A DNA stretch of 64,000 nt from Austropuccinia psidii (GCA_023105745.1 JALGQZ010000009.1:13936564-14000563); one strand, 5' to 3'; shown: positions 1 through 12,840, counted from the first letter of the stretch. Made by a program: numbers and translations. Notes: a model not told the origin generated them from the sequence alone.

Positions 1-346
1 TTGCATAATCTATTAGCACAAGTAGGTGACCAATGGAGTGATTTATATGAGGATAATGACCCCCCAAGCTCCAAAATATCACACAACAAGATGATGAAAA
101 TGGCCATTTGAATATGCATGAAATAGTCAAGCCCTACACTTTATATTGGTTCAGGAATAAATGAATAGATGAATTACAAGTGCTGACAATGTTTTAAGAT
201 TAATAAAACATGTTTATTTTCAAAGAGAATTATCTGAAGACTAATATTTGTATTACATTTTCAATCCATATCTATGGAATGGTAAATGTTAAGACTGGAA
301 TTGAATCATAATTATCAAATGTGTAAATATATATAATCTAAAATAT
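1..346. other. Unassigned left edge
   Basis: The first 110 bases could read as the end of a coding region on the plus strand, but the open stretch is only about 36 codons and matches no family I know. The remainder is AT-rich and holds nothing recognisable. Confidence 0.3.
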
Positions 347-1552
347 TTAAAAAAAATTATTTTTACATAATCTTTTGTTATCCTGTTCATTCCGCATGAT
401 TTGACTGTTGACTTTTGTTTCAATTTCTGAAGAGCTGAGTTGTTTGAATTTTTGTCCTGTGAGAAATAATTTCTTGTTTATTTGAAAAGAACAACCAAAG
501 TGTGCGATGGATTGGTGTTCAAGCAATTCTTTTGCTGGCTTGGTTGTTTGATGAAGAAGTTCAGACGTTTTCCAGAGTATTTCAACAATGCCTTCTTTTT
601 TTGAAAAATCAAAAATGAATTTGTGGTTGGGAAATGATAATCCATGCCCAGAGGGTGTGAAATCTGTAGGAATTGGAATGATATTGTTTTTATTGATAAA
701 AGAGAATATACAATATGTCCATGAATTGATGTCCTTATTATCAGTATGTGGTTTATTGTGGAAGCCATTGAAAGTAACTATAACATTTGAATAAGTTTTG
801 AAATTCGGTGATTTGTTGGAATGCCATTCAAGTTGGCTGAAGTTTGGCAAATCGGCTGCATTCATGATTTCTTAATTGTCTTTAAGTGCATTATGTGAAA
901 AACCTTGAATTTGGGAGTGAATGAATTCATCAAATTCTTGAAGTGTTGACCATTGCTCATTATCTTAATCAATTGTTCTTTTAGTCAAGCCTGCTTTCCT
1001 TGCATAAACCCCGGAAGATTTACCAGAATCAGAACCCTGACGAAATCCTATTCCTTTCATAATGCCATAAAGCATATCAGAGTTAGTGGTGATATTTTGA
1101 CGGTTCTTTGAAAGCTTATTTAATGTTATGATCAATTTTTGAAGTTTATGGAAGACTGGTGTTGGACTGCTGAATGGGTGAATTTGATACATGAAAATAG
1201 GTAAATAAGGCTTGTTATGTCTATTGATAAGTACATAGGGTCTGGGCAGAAGTTTGTGTGGAGGAAGCTTTAACCAGGAGGCATTCTCATTGTTCTTCTT
1301 GTCAAGTGTAATTATGGAGAAGTTGGGATTGTAAAGGCCAAGCTGGCCTGCTGTTTGGTTCATATAAGAAAGCATTCTTCTTTGTTGTCTGGTATTTGAG
1401 TTATTATGATTAAGAGAATTCTCTTCTGTTATATCATTCTGATTGTGAGGTTGAGTCCCAACAGGCTTCACATCATGAGTAATTAAAGAGAGTTTGGGCA
1501 CATTCAGCTCATTGACAATCATCTGGTCATTTGGTTGAGTCCCAACAGTCAA
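347..1552 (-). pseudogene. Broken TET/JBP-type 2OG-Fe(II) dioxygenase (copy 1)
   Basis: Two open stretches on the minus strand, 1552-965 and 865-347, lie in the same frame and are separated only by TAA codons at 965-967 and 872-874. Read through, they match the order of the intact copies in this window: a segment with GIGFRQG (compare AIGWRKC in the copy at 16.9-18.3 kb), then an iron-binding H-x-D in KPHTDNKD, then a second histidine in LLHQTT, then a terminal HFGCSFQINKK. At the place where the copy at 9697 has an arginine (R327), this copy reads His. The family is the fungal branch of TET/JBP oxygenases, which oxidise 5-methylpyrimidines in DNA. Two in-frame stops make this a dead copy unless one of them lies in an intron I cannot see. 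Confidence 0.7.
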
Positions 1553-1574
1553 ATGATCAGATGATTGATGAGAA

Positions 1575-1739
1575 ATGGCTAAAGAAAGGGGGAGTTGGTT
1601 GTTTCAAGGTGATGTCATTATTGCAGATATAATATATTCCAAAATTTTAATTCCTCCCCTAAATTTCAAAAAAAAAATATACCAGTGGTATATGTTGTTG
1701 CAGCGGTGGTGTGGCGTCAGTAATAACAGTTGGGGGGAG
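1575..1739. other. Spacer between TET/JBP relic and GGT-rich repeat
   Basis: This short AT-rich stretch holds an open frame of 60 codons that runs into the GGT repeat. I see no gene in it. Confidence 0.3.
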
Positions 1740-2035
1740 GTGGCCGGTAGGAGGTAGTGCTAGTGGTGGCCAATCCGCAGTGAGGGTAGTGGGTGGTTGG
1801 TCGGTGGTGGTGGTGGTAGTGGCCGGTTGACGGTGGGGGTGGGGGTGGTAGTGGCCGGTTGACGGTGGGGGTGGGGGTGGTAGTGGCCGGTTGACGGTGG
1901 GGCGGGTGGTAGTCGGCCGGCGTTGGTGGTGGTGGTGGTAGTCGGCCGGTGTTGGTGGTGGTAGTGGCCGGTTGGCGGTGGTGGTGGAGGTGTTGGATCG
2001 ATGGAGGAGGAGGTGGTGGAGGTGGTGGGACAGTA
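1740..2035. repeat. GGT/GGC-rich minisatellite
   Basis: This G-rich tract is built on GTGGCCGGTTGACGGTGGGG with a period of about 32 bp (starts at 1819, 1851 and 1883) and then breaks into irregular GGT runs. It stands out sharply from its AT-rich surroundings. Proline-rich frames on the minus strand are by-products of the triplet content. Confidence 0.8.
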
Positions 2036-2339
2036 AGCAGTAGTCAGTACCTTAATGACTACTGCGTAAATACAACAAAAGAAAGGGCTTACCGTTGCTA
2101 TTAAAAAAAAGCCCCCCAACATGTTTTTTTTTTCAAAAGTACTATCTGTGCAGAATGAAAGAAAATCAGTGCAAGAAGGTTAAGATCAGTTGCAGTGTAT
2201 GCACCTACAGCTTCCAAAAAAAATAATTTTGAAATGAATTGATCAATCAAAACTTGAGGAACTGTTTTAAAAAGAAAGACTGTTGAAAAAAATTACCCAA
2301 ATGAAGAATTTAGTAATCTTATACAAAAAACATGTGGTG

Positions 2340-4060
2340 AATTTTTAATCAAGGGGTAATTATAATTAATTATAACTAATAATAATTATTTATTATTAAT
2401 TTGATATAATTTTCATGAAAATTATTTATAATTAATTAAAGTAAATTATAATTAGAATTAATTATAATTAAATATAATTAACTATAATTATTTATTAATT
2501 AATTATTAATTATAATTAATTAAAACTAATAATAATTATTTATAATTAATTTGATATAATTTTCATTAATTATAATTAATTATAATTAATATTATTTGAT
2601 GAAAATTATTTATAATTAATTGAAATTAATTATATAATCAATTAAAGTAAATTATAATTAGAATTAATTATAATTAAAAGTAATTATAATTAAATATAAT
2701 TAACCATAATTATATATTAATTAATTATTAATTTTAATTGATTAAAAGTAATAATAATTATTTATAATTAATTTGATATAATTTTCATTAATTATAATTA
2801 GTTATAATTAATATTATTTGATGAAAATTATTTATAATTAATTAAAGTAAATTATAATTAGAATTAATTATAATTAAATATAATTAATTAAAATTAACTA
2901 TAATTATTTATTAATTAATTATTAATTATAATTAATTGAAACTAATTATAATTATTTATAATTCATTTTGAATAATTTTCATTAATTATAATTAATTAAA
3001 ATTAATTATAATCAGAATTAAAATTAATTTAAAAGAAATTATAATTCTAATTAATTATAATTAATTAAAATTAACTATAATTAATTATCAATTAATTATT
3101 AATTAAAATTAATTATAATTAATTAAAACTAATAATAATTATTATTAATTATAATTAATTATAATGAATTTTAATTAATTTTATTTGATTATCATTAAAT
3201 GTCATTGATTATAATTGATTTTAATTATAATTAATTTAATGAAAATTAATTATAACTAAGTTTAATTAATTATCATTAATTTATAATGAAACTTAATTCA
3301 AATTAATTATCATTCATGAGATTTAATGATAATTAATTAAGATTAATTATAAGTAATTTAATGGTAGTTAATTAAAATTAATTATAATTAATGATAATTA
3401 ATTAAGATTAATTAAAATTAATTATAATTAATGATAATTAATTAAAATTCATAAATTAATTAAAATTAATTGAATTATTATTAATTATAATTAATGATAA
3501 TTAATTAAAATTAATTAAAATTAATAATAATTAAATAAAATTAATTATTATGAATTATATAATTAATGAAAATTAAACAAAATTAATTATAAAATGAAAA
3601 TTAATGATAATTAATGAAAATATAATTCATTTTAATTAATTATCATTAAATGTCATTAGGTATAATTAATTTTAATTCATTATCAGTAATTTTAATTCAT
3701 TTTCATTAATTTTCATTAATTATATTATAATTAATTCTCATTTTATAATTAATTTCATTTGATTTTTATTAATTATATTTTAATTATAATTAATTTGAAT
3801 TAACTATTATTAATTATAATTAATTTTAATTAATTTTAATTAATTATTATTATCTTATCATTAAATCAATTTTAATTAATTATCATTAATTGCCATTATT
3901 TATAGTTAATTTTAATTAATTTTCATTATTTTTCATTAATTATAAATAATAATTAAAATATAATTAATGAGAATTAATGAAAATTAATTATAATTAATGA
4001 CCATTAATGATAATGAATTGAAATTAATTATAATGAATGACAATTAATGACATTCATTAT
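2340..4060. repeat. AT-rich low-complexity tract (TAATTA type)
   Basis: About 1.7 kb consist almost only of permutations of TAATTAATTATAATTAATT with very few G or C bases. Blocks near 2460, 2640 and 2870 resemble one another, so there is a loose higher-order repeat of some 190-240 bp. It runs directly into the hAT repeat unit at about 4.06 kb. Confidence 0.85.
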
Positions 4061-4359
4061 TTTTATGATCTTTTATTTGATTTTTATTCATTTATTTTGT
4101 ATTTTTGCTTTATTTATATAAATTAATAAGTAATCAAACAATAAATAATAGATAATGAGTGAATCATTATGAAATTAATCAAGTCTGATAGTGATTTGTT
4201 AAATTTCATGCAAATTTATGCATAATGAATATGTTTCCACATTAAATACATCCTAACCCTAATTATTTTATATGGCTTGGGCATGTTGAATTCGTTTTTG
4301 ATCCACTCTCTTCAAATTAATATTCATTTTACCTAATACATCTTTATCTAATTCTTAAT

Positions 4360-6618
4360 ATGAGTCAAATAAGCTCCCTAATAAATCCCAATGAATCAGC
4401 CAGTCAAATTTCACGGTCTTGCACCAAAAATCATTCTTCAAACTCCAAAGTAAACCAAATTCAGATCGCACAATGTTATTTTTCCCAAGCAAAGAATGGA
4501 TACCAGTTATTCCTAGTCAATGGATGCTAAAAGAAAATTAAGCAACATGAAGAAACCAAGCCAAACCTGGTATCTCATTTCAAAGCATTTCATAAAGAAC
4601 TATGGGCTGAAGCAATTGCCAAAAAGAACGCTGAAGGACAAAGTAACTTATCAAACTCACATGGAAGCAGCATAATAAAAAGTATGAATGTCCACTTAAA
4701 GAATAATTTCACTGATAATCTTGTCAGCTTCATAATTCAAGATCAACAATCATATGCATTAGTTAAATCAAAATCATTTCAAAAGCTTATTCACACCCTC
4801 AACAAGGACATTAACTTAATTTCTGAAACCACAATCTCCAAACGGATCAAGCAAAAGTTTCTGAATGATAAAGAACATATATTTGCCTTTATCAATTCAC
4901 AAGCACCACAGTTCTCATTTTCTACTAACATTTGGTCTGGTCCAGGTGGAATGTTGTATATTACTCTCACAGCTCATTACATATCATCTGATTGGAAACC
5001 ATTCACTGCAACCGTTGGATTTTCCAAGTTCACAAAAGCCCATACTGGTAAAAACATATACACAAAAATTGTGGATATGCTTAATGATTTCATTATTGAA
5101 CACTCTCAAAAGCCAAGGGGATCAAAGCGTGATGCAATTGAAATAGATACCTCAAGTGATTCATCTTCAGAAACTGAAAGCAATGTGTCCAATTTGTCAA
5201 ATGATTTTTATAGTTTGGATATCTCATCCATTGGTAATTGAATCATGGCCATAACATTGGATAATGCTTCCTCAAATACAACATTTATGGACCTTGCTGT
5301 TAAAAATAATTTGCTGAAAGGTTTTGACTCACACATTTGATGTTTTGCACATATTCTTAATTTAGCTGCAAAGGATTCTTTAAAGGAGCTTTATGGATCA
5401 ATTGATAAGGTTAAGAAGGTGGTTCACTTAATACGTCAATCAAACACCTCATGGGAACACTTCAAAAGCATTTGTGAAAAAAATAGAGAGCCACCAAACC
5501 GGCCAATGGCTGACAATTCCACCAGATGAAACTCAACATATTCAATGCTTTGTTCAGCATTAAAGCAGAAGAGCTCTTTTGATTATTTTATTTATGAGTA
5601 CAATAAGTCTCAAACATAAAAGCAAAAAACAAATCACTTTAAAAGTTCAAGCCAAAAAACATTTAGCAGCAAGAAACAGAAAACGATTTCCCAGGCAATA
5701 GAAAAAGCAGACATTCATCATGATATACGCCTTGTACGTCTGCCTAGTTGATTATTTTTCTGCATAATAAATCTCAATTCATTCCTTTCTAACTATTCAG
5801 GATGTAATTTTGGAAGAGGACTGGACATTTTTTTAACAAATATCAGAATTTCTGAAGGTCTTTGCCACTGCAACCAATGAAATTCAAGGTGATTCTTATC
5901 CCTCACTTGGGTTAGTAATGCCTTGGTACCAACTACTCCTTGAAAAATGTCAAAAAACAAAAAATGAAGTCTTAAGGGAATCCCAACTTTACGATGAAGC
6001 TGATCAAGCATATTCAAATCTTGAAAGTTATTACAATATTAGATCAAATTCCTGTGCTATGTGCTTGATTCTTGACCCACGATTCAAGCTTACATGGTTT
6101 ATTCAGCATGATTTGTTGCAAGAAGATGAAAGAAACAGTGATACCAATCCAATAAGATATAAGGACGAAGCACTCAAACATCTCAAAGAAGTATATGCTG
6201 AATATTCTTCTGAATACACAATCAACTTTCCACAAGAACCTCAGGTTTCTGAAACAGTTCCAACTAATCTGAAGCAATTGCATCCTTTTGAAGAAAGAAT
6301 GTCCCAACGAAAAAATAAAATAATGAAATTCTTGAATATTTACAAACTGATTCACCACATTATTCAATATGTATTCTTGAATGGTGGAAGAGCCACGCAA
6401 ATAGGTTTCCAATCTTATCCAAAATTGCAAGAGACTACCTTGGAATACCTGCAACCTCAGCACCTAGTGAGCATGTATTTTCAGAAGCTGGAAACTTGAT
6501 TACTAACAAACGCACATCACTTTCCTGTGATTCTGTGGAGGCAAATATGTGTTTACGTTCTTGGTTAAATAATGGAATTTATGAAAGTATGTATGCTTGG
6601 TATGATAATCTTCAATAA
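4360..6618 (+). pseudogene. hAT-family transposase relic (copy 1)
   Basis: The frame starts with an ATG at 4360 and ends at TAA 6616-6618, and is interrupted many times. There is a TAA at 4528-4530, a TGA at 5338-5340 inside the conserved HI?CFAHILNLAAK motif, a TGA at 5527-5529 (Trp in the other copy) and later frameshifts. Recognisable parts are a BED-like N-terminus, the FSTNIWSGPGG...TAHYISSDWK block of the hAT catalytic domain, and the C-terminal dimerisation domain (YLGIPATSAPSEHVFSEAG, then NKRTSLS) at 6439-6560. hAT transposases act by DDE cut-and-paste. This copy cannot encode one. Confidence 0.8.
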
Positions 6619-7034
6619 TTCCATTTATTATTTTTACTTGTTAAATGAATTTCTCTTGAAATCAAAAAATCTAATAAATCCCCGAATTATGCAAATTAAA
6701 ATATTTTTTCTTATTATTATAGTGATTTTAGATTCAATCTATTAATCAGAACATTATTATTTAGCAATTGCTCTAATTAAAATTCAAGTGATATAAGTGT
6801 TTTCTGACCAAAAATCACAATTCTATTTTTGAAATAAATAATACTTCCTGTTTGAATTCTATTTTTGAAATAAAAAATCCTTTCTGTTTGAATTATATTT
6901 TTGAAATGAATGATCCTTTCTGTTTGAGTTCTATTTTTGAAATAAATAATCATCATTATTTTTAAAAAATCCATTAAATATTAAGAATCAAAAACAAGAA
7001 GCCTATATTTTTTGAAACTTCTTGGGTTGAATGA

Positions 7035-7570
7035 TTGTTAAAATGCCATAAAGCACATGAATTTCATGAAAAATGCCATAAAAGTGGTATGAATAGCATC
7101 AGCAATTCCATAAGTAACATGAATAGCCTCAACAATTTCATAAGTAATATTAATGGTATCATCAATAATATAAATGAAATTAATGGAATAAAAAATGCAT
7201 ACATAAAATTAATGGCTTGAAGGGAATTAAAAATACCATAAACTGTGTTATGGAATAAGAATTCCATTTATTTCATAAACAAGGAGCCCATAGTGTTTTT
7301 TTATGTGTATTTAATAATTTATGGCAAAAACACTTAAGGGCCAATGGGTTTTTATGGTTTTACCAAAGGCCCAAAAGGGTTAATTATATATAAATGAAGG
7401 TGTCCATGGAAATTCAAAATTCACTTCCGAATATTCAAATATTTGAACATTCGATTTTGAATATTCAAAGGTAGGCGAAATTCGATTCTGAATATTCAGT
7501 CATGACAGAAATTCGATATTGAATATTTGATGACCCTTAAAATTCAACGAATTTTCAAAAAGCTATGCTC
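7035..7570. repeat. Degenerate CATAA / GAATATTC repeats in the hAT tail
   Basis: From 7035 to 7270 a loose repeat of CATAAGTAACATGAATAGCATCAACAATTC occurs in several variants. From 7420 to 7530 the palindrome GAATATTC or close variants recur about six times. Both parts reappear at 40.25-40.74 kb in the second copy, so they belong to the repeat family. Confidence 0.55.
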
Positions 7571-7889
7571 TGATTAAAAGAAGTGAAAAATACTACTTAT
7601 GGCATCAACCACAGCATAACCATGCCATAAATGGTATTGAAAAAATATTTATGGCATCAACAATGGCATAAATAATTCCATCTATGCCATTTATGGAACC
7701 AAAAATTCCATAAAGTGGGCTTTTACCAACCTAGGTATTTTTAAGCTAAACTTTAATTAGAAAACATACCTTATTTTTTTTACTAAATAATTACATGATT
7801 TTGCCAATTTATGGCAAATCTACATAAGGGCATATATGTTTTTGCCAAATTACTTATGTGTGTTTACCAATAACCCATCTTAATTATGA

Positions 7890-8530
7890 GTTTTTAGAAC
7901 TGGTTTAAATTAATTAATTAAAGTGAATTGAAATCAATGAAACTTAATAAACATTTTTTCAAGCTAATTGAAAACAACAAAATTGATGAGCATTAGTTGA
8001 AACTAGTAAAAATTAATTAGAATTGTTGAAAATTTAAAATGAATTACAATCACTTCAAATAAATTCAAATAAATAGAGCTTGACAGAAATTATTGCAAGC
8101 TAATTGGAAGTAATAAAAAGGATGAGCATTACTGAAATTGGTGAAAATTAAATAAAAATGCCAAACATTAATGAAAATTAATTAAAATTAATAAAAATTA
8201 CGTGAAATGAATTAAAAGAACTTAAACTAATTGAAATTAATCAATAAAAATTAATAAAAATTCCTTGAAATTAATCAAAATTAATCAAAACGAATTAATA
8301 TTAATTACAATTAATTAAAATTAATTAAAATTAATTAAAATTGATAACAATTAATCAAAATTAATGAAAATTAATTAAAATTAATTAAAATCAATTAAAA
8401 TTCACTAAAATTAATTAAAATTAATTAAAATTGATCACAATTAATTAAAATTAATTTTAATTAATTTTAATTAATTGAAATTATTTCAAATAAATTGAAA
8501 TTAATTAAAATTAAAATTAATTAAAATTAA
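7890..8530. repeat. AT-rich low-complexity tract (AATTAAAATT type)
   Basis: This tract is dominated by AATTAAAATTAATTAAAATT and variants, has few G or C bases and no coding capacity. It is similar in kind to the tract at 2.3-4.0 kb. Confidence 0.8.
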
Positions 8531-9696
8531 CCTGTGCCTCCAAACCAGAGCACAAGCATGACAGCCAAATACCATAAACTAATGGTAAAGCCAAGATATC
8601 AACAAAACATGGATCTGAGCCAAATTAGCTCAAAAGGTATCAAAGTAAAGAGGAAATTCACCCCTTCCCAGATATACAAGTCCCATCACCATAGGAAAAA
8701 TAATAACAAAGTTATTCCTACTCAAAGTTGTTGCTGAGCATAAACCTTAATTTTCACCTCTTATCTGAAATACAGAGTAAGAGGCTCAACCCCATCAAAT
8801 GGGTATTCAAAATGAAGCTCTAAGTCAGGGCTATCCAATAGTACAAGTAAAACTGGGCTAGCACCAGTATTACCGAAGTTATTGCCAAATTCAGGCCAAA
8901 TGAGGGTGAATAAAATATCTAACTTCTACAGTTTTAGTGTGAGATACTTAAAGTGGGGTCTTTTTGAAAAGAGCACAATGAGAGATATCTGATGGTGCCA
9001 TTCATTTTCCCATAACTCATCTAGAACAGAAGTTATGAAGAAAACACACTCCATACAGCTTTTTGCCATACCATGCATATGTACAAAAACTCTTGTACAT
9101 GGCATAACTTTGCTGTACTTAATGATAGCCATATCAAATGAGGTACCATTGTGTAGAAAGCATCCAGGGCTACATACTGAACCAACCTTTATGTTGATAT
9201 CTCCAGACCTGACAAAGTTATGGCAGTTTTAAGGTCAAAATCCTGCAGTTTGACTCATACTGCCTTATTATGGGATAATATCCGACAACCATTATTATGA
9301 GGTGTCAAACTGACAAAAAGGGCTGTTTATACTTCAATACTGGGGTCCCATACAGGTTCTGTACAGCATTCTACATGTCATACATGTTAGAATCAGGCTG
9401 TTTGGTCCCCAGATGAAAATTTTCACCCTGTATTGGTGAAAACTGCCCAGATGTGGTTTCAAAACCACATCTGAGCTCAATACAGAGTCTACAGGCTTTG
9501 TGAAAACCACAAGCCAGTACTCTGAAGTGAAAAAATCTTCACTTCCTCTATGTGGATGGTCTAGAGGACCATTCCACCCCATTTTAGGATAAAAGGAGGC
9601 CTTTTCCACACCAGAAAATGTTTCCTCATCCTGTTCTTAAATTCTCATATTAAAACATTTGAAGTATTTTATACGATAATTTAATTAATAATCTCA
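8531..9696. other. Unassigned region upstream of TET/JBP copy 2
   Basis: Base composition is more balanced here than in the flanking AT tracts. Several open frames of 65-91 codons overlap on both strands but resemble no family known to me. The segment may be the 5' part of whatever unit carries the TET/JBP gene at 9697. Confidence 0.3.
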
Positions 9697-10749
9697 ATGG
9701 ATAATAGAAATAATTCTGAATCACATAGAAATAACTACTTAATTCAAAAAAGATTAAAAGATAGACAAAGAAAGAATAAAAACAGAAGCAATATTATTGA
9801 AAATGTTATGTCAAATAGACAAAATTATTATTACCATGAAGTCATAGACCTTAAAGTACCAATAATATTTAGCCATGATTTTCTTATTAGTCAAAATCAA
9901 TTAGATTTTCATAATGTCAAAATTTTTGGTGGAAATAATTTTATTTTTGTTGACTCTTCCACGAAACACAATATTGTAGCTATTGTTAAATTCACCTCCT
10001 TTGAAGAAGAATTTAATTTGAAATTGATTGAAGATTTCCAGAAGGTGGCACATTGGCTGAAGAAGGCCTCTAGTGTGTATGGGAATATAACTGGGAATGG
10101 AACTCAAGGTGGCAAAATGATAGCTGATGGATGGAGGAAATCTCAAGACACGGAGGCATTTGGAAGATACAAACCCATCAAAATTGACCTCAAAGTCCCA
10201 CAGAATAGAGTGAAATATAATGAAATGAATGAGGAGGTAAAATCAATAGACTTATTTGTAGGCAACAGGTTTCAATTAATTGCAAATAAGGCTTTTGAAG
10301 AATTCCACAGAAAATTGGAATCCATTGGGGCTAGTAGCTTTGGAGAAATAACACATCAAGAGTCCATCAAGTCTCATCAATTTTCAAGCAATATGACATT
10401 TACCTTTGAGGATTTTCATAATAATTATCACAAGGATGAATATTTCTCAAATTATTCCTATGGAATATGGATGCCGGTAGAATTAGAAAAATTCAATTTG
10501 GTCAAAAACAAAGAGTCATATGGGGTTAAAGGGGGGCCTTTTGTGTTTCCAAGCACCAAATGTGGAATACATTTCTCAAAGGTAAATGGGGTTTATGAGA
10601 TAATTTGGCAACCAAGGGAGTGTGGACACCAAACATTGAGGAATTTTGTGGAAAAGAGATTTGAAAACAATACTAGGCTGGCATTATCATGCCAGATTGC
10701 AAATAAATTATCTTTGGCTTATAGCAAGTATAATCAGGGATTGGGATAG
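9697..10749 (+). CDS. TET/JBP-type 2OG-Fe(II) dioxygenase, intact (copy 2)
   Basis: This is an uninterrupted 350-residue frame. A very basic N-terminus (residues about 15-35, KRLKDRQRKNKNRSN) precedes an oxygenase domain. Likely iron ligands are H245 and D247 in NYHKDEY and H311 in ECGHQT. R327 in TRLALSCQI is the best candidate for binding 2-oxoglutarate. The glycine-rich GGPFVFPSTKCGIHFS strand before the second histidine also fits the family. TET/JBP enzymes oxidise methyl groups of thymine or 5-methylcytosine in DNA, and basidiomycetes have many copies associated with DNA transposons. The first ATG is used because TA-rich noncoding DNA precedes it. I see no transposase next to it. Family assignment comes from motif order, not a search. 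Confidence 0.72.
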   Translation: MDNRNNSESHRNNYLIQKRLKDRQRKNKNRSNIIENVMSNRQNYYYHEVIDLKVPIIFSHDFLISQNQLDFHNVKIFGGNNFIFVDSSTKHNIVAIVKFTSFEEEFNLKLIEDFQKVAHWLKKASSVYGNITGNGTQGGKMIADGWRKSQDTEAFGRYKPIKIDLKVPQNRVKYNEMNEEVKSIDLFVGNRFQLIANKAFEEFHRKLESIGASSFGEITHQESIKSHQFSSNMTFTFEDFHNNYHKDEYFSNYSYGIWMPVELEKFNLVKNKESYGVKGGPFVFPSTKCGIHFSKVNGVYEIIWQPRECGHQTLRNFVEKRFENNTRLALSCQIANKLSLAYSKYNQGLG

Positions 10750-10849
10750 TTCAAAAATGTTGCTGATAAAGGTGTTCGTTTGGGAGAGAGTAGTAATTGA
10801 TATGACTGAAGCTCATTTGTCTAGAGCTTCTTATTATTTCACCTAGTAT

Positions 10850-11760
10850 AAAATATAAGTATGGATTAATAGAAATGACTAATAAATAACATATTAAATA
10901 TATATATTTCATATTATTTATTTTTATTAATTATATTTTATATTTCAATTAGTGCAATTTAATATGAAATCAAGTATGGATTAATAAAAATGACTAATAA
11001 ATAACATATTCAATATATATATTTCATATTATTTATTTTTCTTAATTATATTTTATATTTTATATCATTTTTGCATGATTTTTATATATATTTCTTATTA
11101 TTTATTTTTACTAATTATATTTTATATTTTATTTATTATTTATTGTTTTTTTTATTAATTATATTTTATCTTTTATATATTCATTTTTGCCTTATTTTTA
11201 TATATATCTCTTATTATTGTTTCTTTTATTAATTATATTTTATCTTTGATATATTCATTTTTTCCTTATTTTTATATATATTTCTTATTATTTATTTTTA
11301 CTAATTATATATGATATTTTATTTATTATTTATTGTTTTTTATTAATTATATTTTATATTTTATTTATTGTTTATTGTTTTTTCTGTTAATTATATTTTA
11401 TATTTTATATATTCATTTTTGACTTATTTTTATATATATTTCTTATTATTTCTTCTTACTGATTATATTTTATATTTTATTTATTATTTATTGTTTTTTT
11501 TATTAATTATATTTTATATTTTATTTATTATTTATTGTTTTTCATTAATTATATTTCATATTTTATATATTCATTTTTTCATTATTTTTATATATATTTC
11601 TTATTATTTATTTTTATTAATTATTTATTCTTTTTTTATTAATTATATTTCATATTTTATTTATTTATTTATTATTCCTATTAATGATTCTTCCTATTTA
11701 TTTATGTTATATTTTATTTATTCATTTTTGCCTTATTCTTAGTTTTTTATTATTATTCAC
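10850..11760. repeat. AT-rich tandem-like tract (TTAATTATATTTTATATTTT type)
   Basis: About 900 bp are made of variants of TTAATTATATTTTATATTTT plus TATATATTTCTTATTATTTA blocks of roughly 90-190 bp. A hydrophobic open frame at 11368-11742 comes purely from this composition. Confidence 0.8.
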
Positions 11761-12659
11761 TATGGTATACACAATCTTGCATGATGTAACTGATTATGTA
11801 TCACTACATTAGGGTATGAAGTGATACATTTTGGCTCAGAAGGCTCAGGCTGCTGCTCTTGAATGGTGTTACAGAGCCAAAGGAGTTCATCAATCCTCCA
11901 ATCCTATCAAATCCAACAACAGAGAAAGACTTTTACTGGCTATTCCCTAAAGTACTCAAAGCGTTTCATTTTACCAATGAATTCAATCAAATCTGGGATC
12001 ACCAATGGATTGGGGCCCATCTCTGGTCTCTTGGCGATGTCTTCTCATGCCTATTTTCTCCAATCCCCTCCAACAACGGATGATGATCTGCTAAGGTCGG
12101 ACTATCAATTTGTGACTTACTGTAGTCCAGAAATCTAATCATCTGCTAAGGAAAAGCAGGACAAACAAAGCAATCCAGACTAGAAGAAAGCCAAACAAAA
12201 CCTTGATCCATACAACCAAGCCCTGTGATTGTAGTCAGTACTTTCAAATTTAACAACATCAAACTCCTTATTCAGTCCCAACTGATTATACCATAAAAAA
12301 TCTTTCAGTAAGCCTTATTACATGTTTCGTTATTAACTTATGAGTGAAATCCTTAAAATTTTCTTTGCGATAGTCTCATTCTATATTCTTGCCCAAACCA
12401 AGCTAAGTTTTTGTTTTTGCCATCATCAAAACAGGCTTTAAAGCAAAGGATAAAGTGCTTGATTGGTCATTGAAGTGTCGTCCATGGTAGTCAAGTCATT
12501 GGTTTGGCATGATTTGGCTTGCAATATGCCCAAGTAGGAAATCCTCTTTCAATCATCTCAATTCATCATTTTTCTCAAGAATCTTTCATTTGTTGGCTGA
12601 ATCTTTTCTTCTCTCTAAATTATTAAACCCATCCCATTTTTACAATTTTGATCAGACTC
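11761..12659. other. Left flank of the CACTA element, no gene recognised
   Basis: Composition is more balanced and gene-like here. Short open frames, for example 11859-12083 and 11863-12138, overlap in two frames and match nothing I know. This DNA was contiguous with 33,624 onward before the CACTA insertion, so it could belong to the same locus as the Dicer-like exon there. Confidence 0.35.
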
Positions 12660-12662
12660 AGA
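12660..12662. other. Target site duplication AGA, left
   Basis: The bases AGA lie directly before the left TIR, and AGA follows the right TIR at 33621-33623. A 3-bp duplication is typical of CACTA elements. Confidence 0.75.
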
Positions 12663-12708
12663 CACCAGGGCGAATCTTGCGTCAATCGTCGGCAATTGAC
12701 TTCACGTC
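12663..12708 (+). repeat. CACTA left terminal inverted repeat
   Basis: It begins CACCAGGGCGAATCTTG and ends in GACTTCACGTC. It pairs with 33620-33575 at 41 of 46 positions; the five mismatches are at TIR positions 5, 16, 18, 32 and 44. Positions 20-39 contain an internal imperfect dyad, GTCAATCG-TCGG-CAATTGAC. Confidence 0.9.
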
Positions 12709-12739
12709 GCACCGCGGTCAGTATAAAATCTTGCTTCAG

Positions 12740-12840
12740 TCTCGTTAGTGTCACTTTATAGTCACTGGATTTAGTGGGTCACGTCACGTCAGCGTCAAGA
12801 CAACGTCAATCGTCACATGTGTCACATGAGAATGTCACTC
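12740..12840 (+). repeat. CGTCA subterminal repeats, left end
   Basis: At least five copies of CGTCA in one orientation, plus several TGTCAC variants, lie just inside the left TIR. Further CGTCA motifs occur just inside the right TIR (33534-33553) in the mirrored orientation. CACTA elements carry such subterminal motifs as binding sites for their transposition proteins. That role is inferred here. Confidence 0.5.

Larger units (their letters stand above)
4062..7570 (+). mobile_element. hAT-type dispersed repeat, copy 1
   Basis: This 3.5-kb block is repeated at 37.02-40.78 kb. Similarity starts at TATGATCTTTTATTTG on the left and stops at AAAAAGCTATGCT on the right in both copies. It includes a decayed hAT transposase and a 3' tail with ATGCCATAAA motifs. 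I could not identify terminal inverted repeats or an 8-bp target duplication, so the limits given are those of the shared sequence. Confidence 0.6.

Noticed and set aside
1760..2122. Proline/threonine-rich minus-strand frame of 120 codons
   Set aside because: Comes from the GGT-rich repeat. Nothing outside the repeat looks coding.
11368..11742. Hydrophobic frame resembling a membrane protein
   Set aside because: Built from AT-rich tandem sequence (TTTATATTTT). Ile/Tyr/Phe runs are expected by composition.
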